Below the pieces are notes generated by a model that was not told where the DNA came from, did not search any database, and saw only the letters and a program-made list of their open reading frames with translations. Made by a program: the position numbers and the translations under genes. From Fervidibacter canadensis (GTDB lineage Bacteria > Armatimonadota > Fervidibacteria > Fervidibacterales > Fervidibacteraceae), in the NCBI GenBank assembly GCA_041446545.1, contig JBGOEJ010000014.1, positions 1 to 64,000 of the forward strand: a stretch of DNA of 64,000 bases, read 5' to 3'. Of the stretch, positions 59,499 through 64,000 are shown one piece after another. The first letter of the stretch is position 1; every line of letters starts with the position of its first letter.

Positions 59499-60356
59499 AT
59501 GCCTTCACCCTTCCCTGGCATAGACCCGTTCATTGAAGGGCAGCGATGGGAGCATTTTCACGGTGAGTTCATCTACGAAATCCATCGGACGCTCATGCCC
59601 CAATTGGTGCCCCGCTACATCTCTGGCGTCGGTGAACGGGTTTATGGGGAGTGGGCGGCAGAGTCGCCAGAGCGAGAGGTGGGTGAAAGGGTTCGGTGGC
59701 GGCAACCCGATGTCGCTATCGTGGAAGTCACTCCCACTGCTACCGCCGTCGCCACCCAAACTGTTACCGAAGTGCTCCTTGAGTCCGAATTGACAAGGAA
59801 CGCCGTTGAGGTGGAACTCTTTGAGCCGACAGGTGTGGAGTATCGGGAGCGGTTTGTGGAGATACGGGTGCGGGAGACGGGAGAGTTGGTGACGGTCATT
59901 GAACTCCTTTCGCCCACCAACAAACGAAAAGGCGGCTTCGGTTGGCACGAATATTTGAGCAAGCGGCACGAAGTTTTGTTCAGTCAGGTGCACTTGGTGG
60001 AATTGGACTTGCTTCGGGGCGGCGAGCGGATGCCGATGAAGGAACGAAAAGGGACGATGACGGGAGATTATCGGGTTTTGGTGAGCCGATGGGAATGGCG
60101 ACCGAAGGCGGTGGCAATCGGTTGGTCTTTGCGAGAACCTTTGCCGACCATTCCCGTCCCGTTGGAGGGGCAGGACGAGTGGGTAACGCTCAACTTGCAG
60201 GAAGTGTTCACGACCGTTTATGAGCGAGGTGGCTACCGATACTTGCTGGACTACAGTCGCGCTGTTGAGCCACCTTTGAGCGAAGACGAACAAAAGTGGG
60301 TGCAAGAGCGATTGCAAGAGTTTTTGGCATCAGCACCCCCGTTAGGGACGGCGTGA
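59499..60356 (+). CDS. DUF4058 family protein
   Basis: This 285-residue protein opens with PSPFPGIDPFIEGQRWEHFH and includes VTVIELLSPTNKRKGGFGWHEYLSKRHEVLFSQVHLVELDLLRGG, both diagnostic of DUF4058. The IELLSPTNK and VELDLLRGG stretches recall a PD-(D/E)xK-like core, but no activity is known. It starts 11 bases after dxs with GAGGTGAACAACG before the ATG and is probably co-transcribed. Confidence 0.88.
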   Translation: MPSPFPGIDPFIEGQRWEHFHGEFIYEIHRTLMPQLVPRYISGVGERVYGEWAAESPEREVGERVRWRQPDVAIVEVTPTATAVATQTVTEVLLESELTRNAVEVELFEPTGVEYRERFVEIRVRETGELVTVIELLSPTNKRKGGFGWHEYLSKRHEVLFSQVHLVELDLLRGGERMPMKERKGTMTGDYRVLVSRWEWRPKAVAIGWSLREPLPTIPVPLEGQDEWVTLNLQEVFTTVYERGGYRYLLDYSRAVEPPLSEDEQKWVQERLQEFLASAPPLGTA

Positions 60357-60400
60357 TTGGCGTCGGCAAAGAAACCCAAAAAACTAAGGAGGGAAGGGCG

Positions 60401-61342
60401 ATGTGGAGGCGTCGGGACTTTTTGAAGTGGCTGAGCGGGGCGGCGATGGCAACGGTGACCGCTGAGGCGATGAACGCCCCGCCGTCAGAACCATTGCCGA
60501 CTCGCCTTCTCGGACGAACGGGCGTCAAAGTGCCGATGTTGGGCTTGGGGTTCGGACCCGTCGGGATGGGGTTGAGCGAAAAAGAAGCGATGGCGTTGAT
60601 GGAAGCGGCAGTAGATTTGGGCGTGACTTACTGGGATGCGGCGCCGACTTACGGGCGGGCACAAGAGTTCATCGGCAAGGTATTGCCGAAATGGCGCGAA
60701 CGCATTTTTCTCGTGACGAAGACGGCGACCGATAATGGGCAACGAGCCCTTGCCATCTTGGAAAACTCCCTTCGGCAACTTCGGACGGACTATGTGGACT
60801 TGGTGCATGTTCACAACATCGGCGATTATGACCCTGAAAAAGTGCTGGGCAAAGGAGGCGTTCTACAAGGGCTGCGGGAGGCACAAAAGCGAGGTTGGGT
60901 GCGGTTCATCGGATTGAGCGGGCACTTGCGTCCGTCCGTCATGGCGAAGGTGTTGGACAGCGGTGAGTTTGATGTCGTCATGCCGGCGATGAATTTTGCC
61001 GACCGCTTCACCTACAACTTTGAGGGCAAGGTGTTGCCCATCGCCCGAAAGCACAAAGTGGGTGTCGTGGCGATGAAGGTGATGGCGGCGCCTCAGTTCG
61101 GCTATCACAAGCAAAACCAAGGTAAACTTGCCGACCACGCCGATCTCGCCATCCGTTATGTGCTGAGTTTGCCTTTTGTGGCGTGCGCTGTCGTCGGGAT
61201 GTTCACGGTGGACGAACTGAAGCGGAATGTAGAAGTCGTCCGAAATTTCCGTCCCTTGACGGATGAGGAACGGAAGCGCCTTGAGGTCATCGGTAGGCAG
61301 TTGGCGCAACGGTGGGGAGCGCATTACGGCGACCCGACTTGA
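60401..61342 (+). CDS. Tat-exported aldo/keto reductase
   Basis: This 313-residue protein starts WRRRDFLKWLSGAAMATVTAEA, a twin-arginine signal, then an aldo/keto reductase barrel: PTRLLGRTGVKVPMLGLGFGPVG, YWDAAPTYGRAQEFIG (catalytic Asp and Tyr), LVTKTATDNG (catalytic Lys) and LVHVHNIGDY (His). All four catalytic positions are kept. Export suggests a periplasmic role, possibly on sugars, although NADPH supply there is unclear. ATG 60401 follows AAGGAGGGAAGGGCG. The frame upstream overlaps DUF4058 and is not used. Confidence 0.88.
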   Translation: MWRRRDFLKWLSGAAMATVTAEAMNAPPSEPLPTRLLGRTGVKVPMLGLGFGPVGMGLSEKEAMALMEAAVDLGVTYWDAAPTYGRAQEFIGKVLPKWRERIFLVTKTATDNGQRALAILENSLRQLRTDYVDLVHVHNIGDYDPEKVLGKGGVLQGLREAQKRGWVRFIGLSGHLRPSVMAKVLDSGEFDVVMPAMNFADRFTYNFEGKVLPIARKHKVGVVAMKVMAAPQFGYHKQNQGKLADHADLAIRYVLSLPFVACAVVGMFTVDELKRNVEVVRNFRPLTDEERKRLEVIGRQLAQRWGAHYGDPT

Positions 61343-61357
61343 AGCGAGGCGAAAGAG

Positions 61358-61627
61358 ATGCTCAAAGGGTTGTTGTTGGTGATGACCATCGTCGCAGGTG
61401 GCATTGCTTTAGCGATGTGGTTTCGGCGACGCCGTTATGCGGCGACGAACTTCGTGAAAGACCCTGACCCTTTCACCATCCCGAAACCGCAACGGGTGGA
61501 CACTGCCATCGCAACACTGGAGCAACTTTTGGGAGAGACCGACGACCCAGTCATCCGCGAAGCGCTGCAAAATCGCTTAGAGCAACTGAAAGCGGAGCGG
61601 GAGCGATGGCGAAAGCAAGGCGGATAG
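61358..61627 (+). CDS. Small single-span membrane protein with coiled-coil tail
   Basis: This 89-residue protein has an N-terminal membrane helix (LKGLLLVMTIVAGGIALAMWF) followed by a basic stop-transfer RRRR. The C-terminal region (TAIATLEQLLGETDDPVIREALQNRLEQLKAERERWRKQ) is predicted helical or coiled-coil. No family recognised. It lies 15 bases after the aldo/keto reductase gene. Confidence 0.6.
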   Translation: MLKGLLLVMTIVAGGIALAMWFRRRRYAATNFVKDPDPFTIPKPQRVDTAIATLEQLLGETDDPVIREALQNRLEQLKAERERWRKQGG

Positions 61628-61698
61628 ATGGGCAAATAGGTCGGCGGGGAGAGGGCGAAGTGGGCGTGACTTTCAAAAGCAAAGGAGTGTGACAAAAG

Positions 61699-62355
61699 AT
61701 GAAGTGGGCAAGTTGGATGGTCATCGGTTTGGTGACGGTCGTGGGCTTTTGGGGTTCGTTGACGGCACAAATTCGCTCCCCTTATGAAGCGCACCCGCAT
61801 TATGTGTGGGCTCTCTCCCCCTCCTTTTTTGTCCTCCACAGGCAACATTCGGAAGCGGAAGTCGTGGAAAACGCCATCGGTATCCTGATGGGCATCGGCG
61901 ATTTCTGTTGGCACGAGGGCTTCCACTTCCAACTCATTCGCATCCAAAAGGCAGCCATTGAGTTAGACCCGACCTTCGGTGACGCTTACGAAAATGCCGC
62001 TTGGCTTTTGGTCAGTTACGACCGAAAGGACGAAGCGTTGGCGTTGCTGAAGCGTTACTTGCAAAACTGCCCCGACCGTTACGAGCCTTATTGGGAGTTG
62101 GGTTGGTTTTACTTCCACTGGCAAAAGGATGCCGAGGCAGCCATCCCTTGGTTGGAGAAGGCGGTCAAGTTTCCGCATCCGCCACAAATGGAACACACCC
62201 TCGCCCACGCCTACGAGCGGGCGGGACGCTTAAAAGATGCCCTGCAAGTTTGGGCAAACAAGTTGGAGCGCTATCCCAACGACCCTGTGGCAAAGCGCCA
62301 CTACGAGCGGTTAAGGCAACGATTGGAACAGAAGCAAACGCAAAAGCAACTTTGA
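61699..62355 (+). CDS. Exported TPR-repeat protein
   Basis: This 218-residue protein has a signal peptide or anchor (MVIGLVTVVGFWGSLTAQ) and three to four TPR units, for example QLIRIQKAAIELDPTFGDAYENAAWLLVSYDRKDEAL (in part) and AGRLKDALQVWANKLERYPNDP. It should act as a periplasmic protein-binding scaffold. AAAGGAGTGTGAC precedes the ATG. It is followed by lpd after 43 bases. No partner is evident. Confidence 0.75.
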   Translation: MKWASWMVIGLVTVVGFWGSLTAQIRSPYEAHPHYVWALSPSFFVLHRQHSEAEVVENAIGILMGIGDFCWHEGFHFQLIRIQKAAIELDPTFGDAYENAAWLLVSYDRKDEALALLKRYLQNCPDRYEPYWELGWFYFHWQKDAEAAIPWLEKAVKFPHPPQMEHTLAHAYERAGRLKDALQVWANKLERYPNDPVAKRHYERLRQRLEQKQTQKQL

Positions 62356-62398
62356 AAAAAGCGTGCAAAGGCGGGAGCGAAAAGGGGAGCAAGAAGGC

Positions 62399-63820
62399 AT
62401 GGAAAAGACGCCATGGGATGCCATCGTCGTCGGAGGCGGACCTGCTGGCTACACGGCTGCCATCCGACTTTGCCAACGAGGTCTGCGGACGCTTTTGATA
62501 GAAGCGAATCAGTTGGGGGGTGTCTGCCTCAATCGGGGATGCATCCCGTCCAAAGCCTTGATCCACTGCGCTCATTTATGGACGCAACTTGTGCGGGCAG
62601 AGCAGTTCGGCATCCACATCGGGAAGGTGGAGTTTGATTGGCAAGGGATGAAGGCGTGGGCGGAAAAAACGGTGGCGACATTGAGACGGGGTTTGCAAAC
62701 CCTGCTGCGCCATCACGGTGTGGAGGTTTTGCAGGGCTTCGCACAACCCGAAGAGCCAACAGCCATCCGTTGTGTGACGGCGGATGGAAAGGTGCAACGG
62801 CTTTCGTCTCGCGCTGTCATTTGGGCAACAGGCTCATCGCCCACTTTGCTTCCTCACGATGAGGGGGCTAAAGTCTTCACCGAAGAAGAGGCACTCTTTT
62901 GGGACGCCTTGCCTGACAGGCTTGTCATTATCGGAGGCGGAGCATCGGGTGTGGAGTTGGCTTGGCTTTTCAATGCGTTGGGCGTGAAGGTGACTTTGAT
63001 AGAGATGTTGCCTCACTTGTTGCCGATGATGGACGAGGAAGTCTCACAGGCGCTTCAGTCGGCACTGGAGAAGCAAGGCATCACCGTTCAGACGAGGACA
63101 AAGGTGGCGCGCATTGAAAAAAGCCCGATGGGCTCAATGGTCGTGAGCGAAGGGGGCAGACGATGGGAGGCAGATGCCGTCGTTTGTGCCATCGGACGAC
63201 ACCCTAACAGCGAGCCTTTACGAAGGCTTGGTGCTGCGACCGACCACAGCGGGGCTGTCGTCGTTAATGAATGGCAGCAAACGAACTTACCCAATGTTTT
63301 TGCCGTCGGGGATGTCGTGCATGGGGGTTGGACGGCGCATGGCGGGATGGCAGAAGGGGAACGAGCGGCAGAGGCGATTGCGACCCAGTTGGCGGAAGGG
63401 CGCTTGCCACCGCCCTCACCGCCCTCCCTCGTGCCCTTCGCTTGCTTTTGTGAGCCGCAAGCGTTGCGGGTAGGGTTGACAGAGAAGGAAGCGCAAGAGA
63501 AAGGTTACGCCGTGAAAGTTAGTCGCTTTTCGTGGCGGGCGTGCGGGGCTGCAGTGGCAGCGAATGAGACGGAAGGGTTTGTGAAAGTGGTCGCTGAAGA
63601 GCAAACGGGGCGAGTGTTGGGGGTTCACATTTTGGGGATGGGAGCGGCAAACTTGAACGGCGAAGCCGTTGCCCTCGTCGCTCAGGGACTGACAGCGGCA
63701 CAAGCCGCCTCTTTCCTTCGGCAACATCCGACCCTGAGCGAGGGGATTGTTGAGGCTCTTTGGTCCCTCATGGGACGACCACTGCATAGCACCCATCGGG
63801 CAACTCGGAGGCGAGGTTAA
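62399..63820 (+). CDS. lpd: Dihydrolipoamide dehydrogenase family flavoprotein
   Basis: This 473-residue class I pyridine nucleotide-disulfide oxidoreductase has an N-terminal FAD loop (AIVVGGGPAGYTAAIRLCQRG), the redox pair in GGVCLNRGCIPSKALIH (Cys-x4-Cys), an NAD loop (LVIIGGGASGVELAWLF), VFAVGDVVHGGW and a C-terminal active-site HPTLSEGIVEAL. It should be the E3 of a 2-oxoacid dehydrogenase complex or glycine cleavage system. No E1/E2 genes are present here. The start at ATG 62399 is best fitting; the upstream frame is short. A response regulator gene begins directly after the stop. Confidence 0.93.
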   Translation: MEKTPWDAIVVGGGPAGYTAAIRLCQRGLRTLLIEANQLGGVCLNRGCIPSKALIHCAHLWTQLVRAEQFGIHIGKVEFDWQGMKAWAEKTVATLRRGLQTLLRHHGVEVLQGFAQPEEPTAIRCVTADGKVQRLSSRAVIWATGSSPTLLPHDEGAKVFTEEEALFWDALPDRLVIIGGGASGVELAWLFNALGVKVTLIEMLPHLLPMMDEEVSQALQSALEKQGITVQTRTKVARIEKSPMGSMVVSEGGRRWEADAVVCAIGRHPNSEPLRRLGAATDHSGAVVVNEWQQTNLPNVFAVGDVVHGGWTAHGGMAEGERAAEAIATQLAEGRLPPPSPPSLVPFACFCEPQALRVGLTEKEAQEKGYAVKVSRFSWRACGAAVAANETEGFVKVVAEEQTGRVLGVHILGMGAANLNGEAVALVAQGLTAAQAASFLRQHPTLSEGIVEALWSLMGRPLHSTHRATRRRG

Positions 63821-64000
63821 ATGCCCGGCTATATTTTGGTCGTTGATGACGAAGAGGCTGTTCGGTCGGTGATTGTGGAGGCATTGCGGGTGGAAGGTTT
63901 TGAGGTGCGGGAAGCCCAAAGCGGGCAGGAAGCCTTAGAGCAAATCACCCTTGACCCGCCCGACTTGCTCATCGCAGATGTCCTCATGCCCGAAATGGAT
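63821..64000 (+). CDS. Response regulator receiver domain (partial, cut by window end)
   Basis: The first 60 residues (start MPGYILVVDDEEAVRS) are a CheY-like receiver: VVDDEE gives the acidic pocket and the phosphorylatable Asp lies in LLIADVLMPEMD. The ATG starts at the base after the lpd stop, with GGAGGCGAGGTTAA as binding site. The rest, including any output domain, is outside the window. Confidence 0.93.
   Translation, partial: MPGYILVVDDEEAVRSVIVEALRVEGFEVREAQSGQEALEQITLDPPDLLIADVLMPEMD

Overview
The window looks like chromosomal DNA from a Gram-negative-type (diderm), probably thermophilic bacterium with roughly 55-60% GC. An outer membrane is implied by four genes for lipid A and inner core (gmhA, lpxL, lpxK, waaA). 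The mix of exported glycoside hydrolases, DUF5107-TPR, DUF4058, DUF6807 and P1-peptidase proteins, with an MjaI-type restriction system, would suit an Armatimonadota/Fervidibacter-like lineage. That placement is inference from gene content only. About 66 genes are packed tightly, often with 1-8 base overlaps. Start sites usually carry a GGAGGTGA-like ribosome binding site. I see no tRNA, rRNA, CRISPR array or complete insertion sequence, and no gene-free stretch longer than 300 bases.

Layout. 0.2-5.1 kb (minus): waaA, lpxK, lpxL, gmhA and glyQ in one run. 5.2-9.4 kb (plus): AzgA-type purine permease, two tandem VapBC-like modules and a Tat-exported glycoside hydrolase. 9.4-19.5 kb: thpR, then aspS, a DUF2007 protein, a 1,033-residue DUF5107-TPR protein, an EEP-family hydrolase, a macro-domain protein, a DUF1648 membrane protein, a HEAT-repeat protein with a good sigma-70 promoter, and smpB. 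19.5-29 kb: cinA, a large exported protein, mutS2, DUF6807, ribH, two tandem HicBA modules (one hicA frameshifted) and ilvC. 29-36.5 kb (plus): galactokinase-family kinase, DUF2227, CNT nucleoside transporter, cold-shock protein with terminator, class V aminotransferase, orphan MlaE permease, SDR. 36.5-43.4 kb (minus): GH20 hexosaminidase, deoC, a small antitoxin-like gene, trpA, PAP2 phosphatase, acylphosphatase, thrB. 43.5-46.1 kb (plus): GT39-like transferase and P1 peptidase. 46.1-57.2 kb (minus): xerC, a secreted protein, an MreD-like protein, galT, an epimerase, a 2-hydroxyacid dehydrogenase, an MjaI-type restriction-modification pair, a sulfatase-superfamily hydrolase, a CsgG/FlgT-like protein and a polytopic membrane protein. 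57.4-64 kb (plus): dxs, DUF4058, a Tat aldo/keto reductase, two small or TPR proteins, lpd and a response regulator cut by the window end.

The metabolic picture is polysaccharide use (GH20, agarase-like hydrolase, sulfatase-like enzyme, galT and a galactokinase relative), nucleoside and base salvage (AzgA, CNT, deoC), and core biosynthesis (trpA, thrB, ilvC, ribH, dxs).

The most unusual signals are: (1) short G-rich GGGAC repeats scattered through unrelated proteins, always on the coding strand and almost always read in the phase that gives Arg-Asp/Thr-Arg-Asp peptides; (2) a second short repeat family built on CCAGTCGCT; (3) an N4-cytosine methyltransferase fused to a degenerate staphylococcal-nuclease-like domain beside an MjaI-family endonuclease, in a window where I could find no CTAG; (4) two tandemly duplicated toxin-antitoxin loci, one showing a sharp 153-base gene-conversion-like block.
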